Source: Macrocystis pyrifera (lineage: Eukaryota > Sar > Phaeophyceae > Laminariales > Laminariaceae). From it: 64,000 bases of DNA. The position numbers and the translations under genes were made by a program. The DNA is taken from the NCBI GenBank assembly GCA_031763025.1, contig JASSKH010000043.1, positions 563,501 through 627,500 of the forward strand. The letters run 5' to 3'. The notes beneath the pieces are model-generated. The model was not told the origin of the DNA, ran no database searches, and worked only from the letters and a program-made list of their open reading frames with translations. This document shows, piece after piece, positions 34,172 to 45,119 of the stretch. Every line of letters begins with the position of its first letter. Within the stretch, counting starts at the first letter, position 1.

Positions 34172-36400
34172 CTAATGCCGTTGGAGGGGTACTTCAAGGC
34201 ACGCAAGTACGGCGTACCACCCTGCACTCTCATCTCGTCCCACCTCGACGGGGCCGTGATCGTGGCACTGGGCAGGCCGCTTCTCGTCTAGTCCGTCCCC
34301 GGTTTCTTCTCGAACCTGTCCACCTGGCGATAAACGAAAAAATTGGGGTCCGTCTAAGAGATCGTGCTTGTGCCAGGCGGATAACGTGGCGGCACAGTCC
34401 GCCATGCAATACAACACACCGGTTGCCTCAACCAGCAGACATGCGAACAGTCCTTGCTGGGGTCGTCCATGATGATTTCCTCAGATTGCTGCTTGCAATA
34501 CCCCGTCGCCCAGCTGCTCTTGATAAAGAAGTGTAGTCGCCAGGACATCATGTGACAAACGCTCATCACGGACGTTCACCAAGCTATCCCCAGCGTGTGG
34601 CTTGCAATACACTGCCGTCTTGCTGCTTCGATGCTGAAGGTCGATTTCGTCGTGCAGGGGTCATGGGCGCAAACCTTGCTACGGACTCACACCATGTTGT
34701 CTTCGGCACGTGCTTCGCAACACCCCGCCGTTATGTTGCCGTCAAACTAGGAAGATGATTGCCTCGTGCACGTGTCATGTGAAAATCGGTCGCAAAGGAT
34801 GTTCACCATACTGCCCTTAGCATGCGGGTTTGCGATACGTTGCCTACTTGCTGTCCTCGACACTAAACATCGGTGTCTTTGTGCAGGAGTCAAGCGAGCA
34901 TTGCTGAGGACGGACGTTCACCATGCCATCCGTTGAATGCTGCTTGCAGTACACCGGCGTCTTGTTGCCATAGACATTGAACGTCGGCCGCGTCTCGCAA
35001 GAGTGGTGCAAGCAACTCCTGTTGAGGACGTCAAGCATGCCCTGCTCGGCTTGCTGCTGGCAATACGCAGGCTCCTTACCGTCCTTAACACAGAAAGTCG
35101 GCGGCCTTGTGTAGCAGTCATATTAGCACTGTTTGGCAAGGGCGTTCACCATGCCATCCGTTGCATGCTGCCTGCAGAACAACGTTGTCTTGTTGCCCTT
35201 GAAATTGAAGGTCGGTCGCGTTTCGCAAGAAACATGTCCGCAGCTCTTGTAAACCACGTCAATCATGCCGTCTGCAGCAACTTGCCCGCAGTACACAGCC
35301 GTATTTCTGCCCTTGGTATTGCAGTACGAGAGAAATGTGAAGAACGCCTATCACGGACGCTTACCATGCCATCCTTAGCATGCTGCTTGCAAAACAGGCC
35401 CACCTTGGACCGCTCATAATTGAACGTCGGTTGCGTGCAGCATGAGTCTTGCAAACAACGTTTGGAACGGACGTTCACCATGCCATCCACGGCATGCTCC
35501 TTACAGTACAGTACACCGCCGTCTTGCTGCCCTCGACGTTGAAGGTCGGTCGCCTCTCGCAAGACTCATGCGGGCAACTCTTGTGAACGACGTTAACCAT
35601 GCCATCCAAGGCATGCTGTTTGCAGTATTTCCCCGTCTTGCTGCCCTCGGTATTGAAGTACGGTCGGTTCTTGCAAGAGTCATGTGGGCAACGCTTACCC
35701 TTCACGTTCACCATGCCATCCTTAGCATGCTGCATGCAAAACACACCCCTCCTGCTGCCCTCTGTATTGAACACCGGTTGCTTCGAGCAAGAGTCGTGCG
35801 AACAAAGTCTGCTACGGACGTCCACCATGCCGTCCTGAGCATGCTCCTTGCAGTACGTCGGCACCTTGCTGCCCTTGATGTTATAGGTCGGGCGCCTTGT
35901 GCAGATGTCATGTGAGCAATGCCTATCACGGACGTTCACCATGCCGTCCTCAGCATGCTCCTTGCAGTATGCCCCTGTTGGGCTGCCCTGGACATTGAAA
36001 GCCGATCGGTTCGTGCAGGAACCATGCGAGCAAAGCTTATTCTTGACGTTCACCATGCCATCTGCGGCATGCCGCTTGCAGTACGCCGCCGTCTTGCTGC
36101 CCCTGGTGTTGAAGGCCGGCCACTTCGTGCAGGAGCTATGTGAGCAATGGGTGCCACGGACGTACACCATGCCGTCTGCAGCGTGCTGCTTGCAGTACGC
36201 CGGCATCTTACTGCCCTTGATATTGAACGTCGGCGATCTTGTACAGGCGTCTTCTGAGCAACGCTTGATAACGACGTCCACGCTGGCTTGTTTGGCATGA
36301 TTGTTGCGGCGCACAGCCTGGCTACCCTCGATTTTGACCTCCGATAGCCTTGGTGAGCAACTCCTCACTCTTGATACAGATGCGTGCTGTTTCGAGGCCG
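34172..36400 (-). pseudogene. EsV-1-7 repeat gene, copy B minus-strand locus (frameshifted)
   Basis: From 36,368 down to 35,475 the frame encodes a decayed first unit and then seven EsV-1-7 repeats with all Cys/His kept, the last one reading CPHESCERRPTF. A 5-bp duplication (ACAGTACAGTAC at about 35,507) shifts the frame inside a YCKEH. The next repeat (CLQDSCCTQPTF) continues in a second frame to about 35,340, where the SSHFSRT lesion shared with copy A shifts it again. More repeats (CHHSCETRPTF; DSCTKTPMF) and the C-terminal remnant GLDEKRPAQCHDHG at about 34,260 follow. B has one repeat more than A, and A's sixth unit looks like a fusion of B's sixth and seventh. No ATG is at the 5' end of the repeat frame. 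Confidence 0.85.
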
Positions 36401-38990
36401 GGGGCAGCCGTGAAAGGAATTGTGAGGCACAGCAGGGATACGTTAGACTGATTTGGGCACACCTGCCGTTGGTGCACCAGAAGTAACGACCAGCAAGTTC
36501 GAACGTGGCTACCCTTCAGTTTAAGAAACAAAACGTGGTTGATACACGACACACGCTGGACAATTAACGGTAGGACGTTTCTCCGTTTCAGGCTGAGCTT
36601 CATGGCGTAGTTGGACTACTGTCGCCTGCATTTTTATGTAAGAGCGATCAGAATGGCTCGGAACAATGCATGCTTGAAAAGTAAAAGGTATTTTTGTCGA
36701 TTTCCTAATTCCCGTCCTACATATGTCGAACGGGAAACACCCGCAAAGACTAGCTCGGTGGCTCGGCAGCAGAGTATGGAAGGGGGGGCGTGAACTACAA
36801 AAGTCCGGCTCATGTGAATGGAAGCAACTGTGCATATACTGCTTCTAGTGTGGCGTAATGTACTGCGCAGTACAGCATACTCGAGTACTGCACAGTGCTA
36901 CATAGCCAAACGCACCGTGTACAGTCCTAGGGACCGTGAGTTGGCTGGACTTCACCGCTACCCTGTTAGTTGTTAGTTGGGCGCAAACTAAGCTAACTAT
37001 AAAGTACCGACTTTAGTAATATACTCTACTGGTGTTAGTTTATACAACAACACACATTTCGAGCCACAAACGCGCCAACCGGTATTACTACACGCACCTA
37101 ACTAAATACCCAGTCCGCTATTTGTAGTCAGCCAATTCACAGCCCAAGTAGTGGCACCGGTACACAGCAGTGTTTTGTTGCTGGATGATAGGGACGTTCT
37201 ACGCCAGGGGCAGGTAGCCTTTTTGGGTCGGAATATTGGTCACTGGGACGGAGCTCGTCAACTGAGGAACTACCCGGTAGTTACCCGGTAATGATACAAA
37301 ACTTGTCTTGCACGATAGTAGTTTTTCTTTAGCCCCTATTGCGGGGGACCATAGTAAATAGGACCAAATATTGTATATAAAGGTAGCGAAATATAGTTTT
37401 TGTGTGTACCGTACTATTTTTTGTGGTCCCCCGTAAATAGGCCATGTGAGTGTTCATTGAACTACTGTATGCATGCATCATTATCAAAGTCAATTTTGGG
37501 AGAGGTACGAAGCTCCTCTCAAAACGATGAGGCTCAGAAAATCGCAGGTGTACCTCTATCGCAGCATTCTTCCTTGGATAGAGTCACTGTACGCAGCAAA
37601 TGAATGATACCATGTACTCGTATTTATTAGTGCATCTCACACGACGGTCACCCTCAAGAACGGGGCGTTGCTGTCGGTGTCCTCTAAACCACACGCAAGC
37701 TCATGGAAAGACATGTTACTCTATGTAAGCGAGGCTTCTCGTTTATATCGAGCATTCGTTCTATGAACAGAACTCTGTCTTGTAGAACTGCTGGTTCAAG
37801 ACAGGCCAATCGGGCCTGCACACCCCTCTCTAAAACCGTGACCCGCACTGTATACACCAATTAAATCACGTCTACCCCAAAGATCAGGTCATAGAAACAA
37901 CACAGAAACAAACAAACAGCAGCAACAGTAATAGCGCAGAACACCGAGAGCCTCGCAGTTCCAGCGACTTATTATCTGTATTTCGCCAGCGCAAACAGTT
38001 GATGGGCTTCTAATATCGGCCAGCACATGTTTCTCGCAAGAGCTACCCTATACTATAGTCACGTGTTTGGTACTCCTATCGTCACTATTCAGCGGCGAAA
38101 TCCTATCTGCGCTCTGCTTCCACGGTCTAATCGGTGAACCCCACTTCCACACAAACTACAAACAGATAGAGCACAGCACGAGGACATACCGTACTATTGG
38201 TGTTGCTTGGGCAAACAACACGATACTGCTTTGCGGTAGTACGATCCTGCAGTTACGACGTTATATTGCGTCGTAAGAGCAATACTACATATTTGGTATG
38301 TCGTACTGGTATTGCTTGGGGGGGGGCAACAACGCACTCTAAATAGATCGTTTATTGGTACTTCGCATATAGGATCGTTCTGGTTTCCGGTTCTATTTAA
38401 GCTTTCGAGCCAATAGCAGACGGTTCGCGCCCGCAAAGAGACAGAGTAGGTGTACGCTTCCAGGAACGCATCCACCTAATTCCCGAGAGATACCCCGCTC
38501 AATAATTGACTTTTCCACGGGCACATTTCGAATGGTTGCCGACCCCGCAAACAAATGACTAAACACACGTGAAATAGCTGCAGATCAGAAATTAGGCCTA
38601 TTTTTCTGACGAGAGACACCTTCAGATATTCGTTTGGTCGGACAATACACCGCGGTCGAGAACCCGAATTGAGTTTCTGGGGAAGCGGAGGTTGGGGCCT
38701 GGTACATACCGGAGAGACTGCGGACACAATCCGAGAAGGGTGTTGCTGATTTCCTCGGGATATCCGTCAAAAACGGGCGTACACGTCAGTCAGAAAGACC
38801 AGAGTCGAATCGAAAACATCAGATCCGCACGGTAAACTGCTTGTGTGAGAGCAATGCATACGCTACTCCTGTAATCATGTTGACCACGTACGCAGGGGGA
38901 AGGGTGGATGTGGGACCGATCGTTGGTACTGATTACTATGGCACCACGTAACAGCAACGTACTTGTACACAATGAATGTAGTCGTACGGA
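36401..38990. other. Duplicated stretch upstream of the copy B EsV-1-7 array
   Basis: It aligns with 12,400-14,950. The minus strand from ATG 36,603 is open through the leader (HQRQVCPNQSNVSLLC) to 36,322, and related peptides occur upstream of the other three EsV-1-7 loci. The leader may therefore once have been coding, although copy A has a stop in the matching frame. Otherwise no gene is seen apart from the MITE at 37,339. Confidence 0.45.
37339..37437. mobile_element. TA-target MITE (family 1), B-specific copy
   Basis: TTGCGGGGGACCATAGTAAA at one end and GTGGTCCCCCGTAAA at the other flank a short A/T-rich centre. TA lies on both sides (37,337-37,338 and 37,438-37,439). The corresponding place in copy A (about 13,360) has no element. 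Confidence 0.8.
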
Positions 38991-38991
38991 C

Positions 38992-39160
38992 CTCTCTCTG
39001 ATTCCCGTCGCGGTCTGCTCTCGCGCGCTTGGCCGTCGCCCCGCTAGTCCAATTGCCGGCTGTCCCACCCCCCGAGTTCTCGCTGTCACAATTCTCCTCG
39101 ACCTTCACGGCGCATGGGACCAAGTAGGCTCCACCTTCCTCGTCCACGCCCCCCAGGTTT
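38992..39160 (-). CDS. Candidate internal exon, family E (copy B, minus strand)
   Basis: This is the counterpart of 14,952-15,120 with identical length (169 nt), acceptor CCCTGTCAG and donor GAG|GTCCGT. It encodes a peptide with AYLVPCAVKVEENCDSEN and ATAKRARADRDGNQRE. There are no stops or indels relative to copy A, unlike the surrounding DNA, which hints at selection on the exon. Function unknown. Confidence 0.45.
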
Positions 39161-41325
39161 CTGACAGGGTGGCGACAAGGGACACCACCAATCAGCCTGT
39201 TAATCATTTAGAGGCCCAGGTGTTGAAGCCAAGAACGCGAGAGATGTTATCAACCTTTTAGGCCGAGCGTGCAACCTGTACAAGTATCACCATGCCGTGC
39301 GTGTGTGTCGCACATGTCGGGATGGGCTGAGTTGGGCTGGGTTAGGCTGGATTGGGGTCCGGCAGCACTGGTGGACTGGTGGACGGGTTGGTTAGGTGGA
39401 TGGGTGGGTGGGTATTCCCCTTCGCTTCACCCGGGGGGGCAGCAGCCCGACGTGGATCGTATGACGGATGCTGCAAACACCGTTTATTTCGGCACTTTTT
39501 GGGCCTGAAGTCCATAAGGAGTTGAAAATCGCCGACTGCAGCTTCGGCAGCAATCAGAGCACGAATGTCATTACCGCCAAGCTTGTTGGAACGAGTCGCT
39601 CGCTGAAAAGCCTACTCAGATGGTAACATTTCAGAGCCAAGAGAACCGGAACCAACGATGAGACAGGAGTGGTGTCATGACTTTGAGCCTAATCGACCTT
39701 TGAAGTAGTTCTGTAGTCATCGCGAACTCAGCAGGCCAGAGCGAGAAAACGAGAGGCCTGTACAATGTAGAAAGCGCTCGTTGATACCAGGTATGTATTA
39801 TTCCCGTGTGACTGGCAGGAGACTCATGGGCTAATTATGACGTTCTGGACGGACCGCCGCCACCTCGTTGCTGTCGGCCCGTAGCGGATTCCATGCTTGC
39901 TCATAGGGGGGAGATCAGGATGAACCAGGGTTGGGAGCAAGCAATACTGAGAAAATACGGCACATAGAGTGTCGTCGTCTTCCTCTCGAAATACTCGATC
40001 ATCGGGGTCGTCGGGGCATATTGCCCCTGGCCCGCCCCCGGGGCGCATTCCTCCGACTTAGGCGGGGGCTACGTCGACCCAACCGCCTCCCACGCCGATC
40101 CCTTCGACACCCGGTGACCCGACTGTCCTGTCGGCACACAGAAGGGCACCGCGGTCATGTTTGGCTACGTCGACTCTTCTGCTTCTAAGCACCACGTTCT
40201 CGGATCTGCTCTGCATGTCGAGGGGGAGCCGGCTGATCTGTCGATGCCCAGGGAGTCGCCGAGGCAACATTTGGCTACCGGTACGGCAAACTCTTCTGCC
40301 ACCTAGCACCGGGTTCTCGGATCTGCCCGGCAGGTCTACAGGGAGCCTGGCAGCTGCATCATCTGGATGATCGAGCACACTTCTCCTGTGGGTCGGATGT
40401 GTATCGTACAAATTCTGCACAACACTTCACAACGGCAGTTTAGGATCTACACGACCTGCTTTTACTCTGTGTTAATCGTGATATGTTCGACATGTGCAAA
40501 CGTTCCCCTAAATACTGGGAATTCGTCGCGGGTGAGGGGGCATGCATGAGCGAGACCAGGGGCGCTCGGATGGCACACTTCTTGGGGCGAATCGACAGAG
40601 AGCCGTGCAGGGAATGATATGGTGTCGATTCGTGGCCGGCGACATGAACGGGGGCAAGTTAAGCGAGCGACAGGCGGGTTTGGGGGCCTGCAGGGTAGTC
40701 AAATCGAAGTCAGGAAGTAGAAAAGCATTTTTTTCTTTTCTTCTGGGCCGACGCCCCATTTTCCGTAGATTTCCGCGTCCTGCGTACATAACATACGACG
40801 TATTGCAAGTACTAATATTAATAGTACGGTTTCGTACGGTACGAGTCCTACAAACAACTGCTGCCTACGAGTACTACAAATAATTGCTGCCGTGCGTGCA
40901 GCAGTTCCGGTGGTAGTACAGCGAACGGGGTGCTCGTATACCTGGCACTCTGTAGTAGCACTACCGGTATGCTTACTACGGCTTACAGTAGTACAACTGC
41001 TATTAATACCAGTACTGCTGTGTCATACGTACGCACGGTACCAGCGACATCTGTATAGTGCGCTACTATTGATGCGTAACATATACGTACTTGCTGGTTT
41101 GTTTACAACAACACTACGAGTATTGCTGCCATATCATACGTGAGTACAGCAGCAGTACAGCAGTACGTAAGAGTACAGCAGAAACATATATAACCCCTCT
41201 GTAGTGCCGATAACCCGCTCAAGTGCCTGTGGAATCGCTTGGCACTAATGGAACTAACCAGAGTGCGCTATTAGTAGTGTGCGGAGTAGTGCCGGTTGCC
41301 GCTAGAGTGCCTTTTAGCGGGCGCA

Positions 41326-41553
41326 TTTCTTGCATGAAAAAAATATTAGCGGAAAGCGCGAGAGCGTGAGTTATGAGCCACATTCGATTAAAATCGACGA
41401 ACAGTGGGAATGCTGAACCCTATGCGCGACAAAAAATGAAGGCACGTACCGGGGGGGAGAAGGGACGAAACCTGTGACCGCGGCTTGTCCAGAAGATCGC
41501 TGAGGGTAAAACCTCCTACGAGTTAGGCTCGAAAGTAAAAGTGATCAAAAAAA
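41326..41553 (+). mobile_element. tRNA-derived SINE, copy 3 (5'-truncated)
   Basis: Homology starts at TTTCTTGCAT, just inside the tRNA-like head of copy 1, and runs through the body to a short A tail (GATCAAAAAAATT). Identity to copy 1 is high (GAATGCTGAACCCTATGCGC, CCGGGGGGGAGAAGGGACGA). It is inserted in copy B after GCGGGCGCAT. Copy A at 17,200-17,215 has that sequence without the element. 5' truncation fits target-primed reverse transcription. Confidence 0.85.
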
Positions 41554-41557
41554 TTGT

Positions 41558-41656
41558 ACAATGGAGGGACCACCGCTGTAGTACTAATAGTAATAATAGG
41601 TAAATATATAGGTTTTTATGTGCACCATAGATCCTATTAACTATGGACCCCCGTAA
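41558..41656. mobile_element. TA-target MITE (family 1), degenerate left end
   Basis: The right half is well preserved (AGGTTTTTATGTGCACCATA, then ATCCTATTAACTATGGACCC and CCGTAA followed by TA). The left end is reduced to GGAGGGACCACC. It abuts the A tail of the SINE. Confidence 0.7.
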
Positions 41657-41659
41657 TAG

Positions 41660-43646
41660 TACGAAGTAGGAGTACGTATGATTAGTATTGATAGTAGTGG
41701 TAGTGCAGGTAGGTAGGCTGGAAGCTGGAAGGGATCTTTTTAGACTTTGCTCCTCATGTGCCATATTCGGCAGCGATGCCCACAAGCGCTGCATCATGGT
41801 ACGGAATTGCTCGAGGAAGGGGGTGGTCGCTGTCCAGCTTGATCGACAGGGCTCACTTTTTCGCGGGAAAAAGGCCCGACCAGTCGTAGTATGAGCTTGG
41901 CTAAAAAATGCCCGACTTCACTCAGATTTCGGACTGGAGTGTGAAAAAAATTGGCATTTTGGTTCGGGGAGGAAGTTGCGAATACAACGGCCAGGCGTTG
42001 TTGTTTTCCAGATACCGACGGGAAGGACCCCTGTGTGGAGCAGTCGCGACACAAGCCCCGTGTGCCCTGACTTAGGGGGGCAAGAACAAGCTTGCGCTCT
42101 TGCAAATTATGGCCGTCTTTGTGTCATTCGTGCGCGGTAACTCATCGTAACTCATCGTCAACGAGGTATAACTCACCACGAGAAATTTGATCAAAACCTG
42201 AACAACACACGAAAGAGCAGGAGTATCAATTGTGAATACCTGGAGTGTCCACTGCAAAAACAGGGGCTATATTGTGTTTGAAAGCAGAGAAAGCAGAGAA
42301 GAGTAGCTGGCTGGTGCAATTCTCACCTGCCGCTCGTTGTGCGTCTTTCGCCTCTCCGTGTCTTCATATCTCACCGCACTATACGAATACGCAATATGTG
42401 TGCGGTCGTTCGAAACTGGTCACTCCTTCCTCCAGGCAAACCTGATACCTTCTGCTTCTACCACTCCGTCCCAATTTTTAAGGACCATTCAACATCAATA
42501 ATGAATATAAATGGTCCTTTTATTTCGAGACAGAGTTTTATCATACTTTTCCCCGTCCCCGGCCTAGTGTCGCCTCAAAACGTTGAAACTCCCACCTTCA
42601 ACCAGTGCCTTTGGGGCCACTTGCTTTTGTTCGACTTGTGTGCTGCTGTGGTGTGCGTGTAGTGTGTGTACCAGGGTAGTGAGTAGCAATACTCGTGTGG
42701 GACAAGAGCACTGCTCGATACCCTCTGGCAGACTGAGATAGACAAGGAGCGGGATGAGCAAAAGACTCAAGGTTGACAGGTAAGAGATGCACCGCTGCGT
42801 GTGTGTGTTCTTTGTTCTCTCTACCCGACGACATCCAGGATATCTATCAGTCTTGTTTCTAATACCAGGTACTCGTATGTACCACTGATGTTGACGGAAA
42901 TATAACGACCTTTGACAGAGTAGTAATAATACCACTTGATCCTTATATTTACGTCCATAGTGGTACAGGAGCGCCTATGCTACGTACCAGGTACAGAGTA
43001 CTATTCGTAACAAACAGAAAAAACTGGTTCGGGCTGGATTTCTTGTTTGAGACTGGGCCTGTTCTGCATTATGTACTAACTTCAGTATAACCGATTCTGG
43101 ATTTCTTATTCTCCTGTAAATCCCAATCCCAGCCCGGATTTGTTGGCCCGTTGGGATTTCTTGGAATGCACTCTACTATTAATATCTGTATTGGTAGAGA
43201 GCTATTAGTCGTATTATACAAGCTCCAGCTCTGAGTTCTGTAGTCACACTTATTAGTACATGGGACATCGCGCTGTAACCGCAAGGAGACCATCGCATGA
43301 AACGAACGAAAGCACAACCCGCAATCTTATCAAATACAGTGGTAGTACAGCAGCAGTGCATGTTTGACTTTTTGAGATATTATCACGGGATGTATGGGCT
43401 GCTGCAGGCGAGCGTGTGATCAGCGGCATGCACGGAAGCCGCGCAGCTGGAGGGGGGGGGGGGGTGCTGTACAACGAGGGGGTGTGATAGCGAAGGGGGT
43501 GTTTGATCGGAACATCGCTTGCCGACGAGTACGAACAGACTCGACCAGATAACGGGGCGTGTGGTAAGGAGGGGGGGGTGCAAGCTGTATCTTGGATTGC
43601 TAAGGGGTGTGAACAAATCCCGACTAGAATGCAAGAAATGTGCCAA
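41660..43646. other. Duplicated non-coding stretch
   Basis: It aligns with 19,430-21,300 and, in the first 100 bp, with 17,640-17,720. Open frames are not shared with copy A. A TATTAATA micro-insertion lies at 43,177-43,184, where copy A has TA. Confidence 0.45.
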
Positions 43647-44245
43647 GGGCCGATCTTAACGAGGAGTGTTTTTCAGATTTTTTCCGGTGTTTTCCCGAAA
43701 TTTTTGCAGGAAAAAGCCGAAAAACTCCAATCCCGAAAAACGACGTCTTGAAGTTTTCAAGGTTTTATTAGGAAATTTAGGTAAAAGGCTATAGAGGATC
43801 GGGCAACACCACCGCTCGAGCTGTGCCCCCACTCGCGAGCGCACAAGACTGACAAGGGTCGTTGCCAAGGTCATTCGCAAGTCATGGCCGAACGCAGAAG
43901 GCGCAATAGCTTTCTGGGCTCTCGTGGCCGAGCTCGCAAGCTGACCGCACCGAGGCGGCCGACCGACTGAGCTCGGTAAGGGCTATAGCTGAGACGTTGT
44001 CGCGTTGGACGTTGTAGCGTGACGAGTTCGTGATGGATTTTACTCCCCAAAGCACCGACACCTGCCTACGACTCAGGCCGATGACAGTGGGACCATCGCA
44101 CGGACGGGTTCTGCGAGCGCAGTTGCTGTAGCGACGGTTCTGTGGCACGTACTCGATGAGATTCAACCCTCGCTGAATTTGGTGCAATACCGAAATTTCA
44201 GCGAGAAAAACGAGATATAATAATACGTACCGTTAAGATCGACCC
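43647..44245. mobile_element. 599-bp TIR element (family 3), B-specific
   Basis: The ends are GGGCCGATCTTAACGAGGAG and the complement-like ACCGTTAAGATCGACCC. Copy A has the uninterrupted place at about 21,313. Short minus-strand frames inside (43,656-43,880; 43,882-44,187) show no transposase motif, so I treat it as non-autonomous. It shares termini with the two hairpin units at 31,234-31,498. Confidence 0.8.
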
Positions 44246-44516
44246 TAGCAACGGGGTGTGCCACGGCGAGAGTGTTAGCAAGGGGTATGCCAACGCACGA
44301 GAGGTTTGGGTCTGAAACCAGTTTTGTCTTTTTATGTCCCTGCACTCGATGCCGGTGGTATAAAATAGTAAGGCCCACGCTTGAGCCGGGCAGCAAACAC
44401 AAAAACGCCTTGCTGCGATACTGGAGAACGGTTACCGTTGCCACATTCGATTATTGTATGAAACTCCCGAGGATTGTAACTCAGAGGCCTTTAGTTATCC
44501 CGCTGAAGATTGACTA

Positions 44517-44622
44517 TTACGGGGGACAATATTAAACAGGACCTATCGCTTACATAAAAACCTATATATTTCGCTATTTTTACTAACAAAATTTGGTCCT
44601 ATTTACTGGCGTTCCCCCGTAA
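44517..44622. mobile_element. TA-target MITE (family 1) with an empty site in copy A
   Basis: The 106-bp element starts TTACGGGGGACAATATTAAA and ends TTCCCCCGTAA, with TA on both sides. Copy B reads GATTGAC-TA-[element]-TA-GTGACATC, and copy A reads CCTGACTGATGACATC at about 21,645. Insertion therefore followed the duplication. Confidence 0.9.
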
Positions 44623-44915
44623 TAGTGACATCTTGCTATGGAACCTTTGTTCCTGCCCACACTCTCGTACGAACGTAATACCATACCGTACACTGATGAT
44701 CGCGCTGATGTGTGACAAGTTCCGTGACAGGCCCACTTTGGCGATGGGGCGCAGCAGCAGCAGTTGCGTCCACGCGGGTACCGGTATCCGCAGCGGTGCG
44801 TGTTTGTGAATGAAGAGTGTCCGCCGGGTGCGTTCACACGTCGAATTGAGAAATCATATTCGTTGATTTTTTTGTTGGCAACACGTTCGTATGAGTTTGC
44901 TTGGTGTTGGGTTAA

Positions 44916-45117
44916 CTCTGCTACAACTGCAGTCGGTTCCGCTCAGGGGGGACCGCAGTAAATGGGACCAAAGGTTGTTTCGTAGTAAAAATAGATAAAC
45001 ATATACCAGGTAGGTTTTTGTGCGTACCGTAACAGTAGGTCCTATTAACTATGGTCCCCCGTAATACTTAGAGTTTGAGTGGCCTGTCCCCGAAACGGAA
45101 CTGCAGTCCTAAAAGGG
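44916..45117. mobile_element. Nested MITEs: family 1 inside family 2
   Basis: After TTAA (44,912-44,915) comes a diverged left end of the piggyBac-like MITE (CTCTGCTACAACTGCAGTC). It is interrupted by a family 1 MITE at 44,943-45,064 (right end GGTCCCCCGTAA then TA). The right half of family 2 follows (GGCCTGTCCCCGAAACGGAA, CTGCAGTCCTAAAAGGG), then TTG-TTAA. Copy A near 21,905 has neither. The family 1 copy itself carries a TACCAGGTA micro-insertion at 45,004-45,012. Confidence 0.8.
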
Positions 45118-45119
45118 TT

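Noticed and set aside
43656-44187. Transposase encoded by the 599-bp TIR element
   Set aside because: The two minus-strand frames are short and show no DDE or other catalytic pattern.
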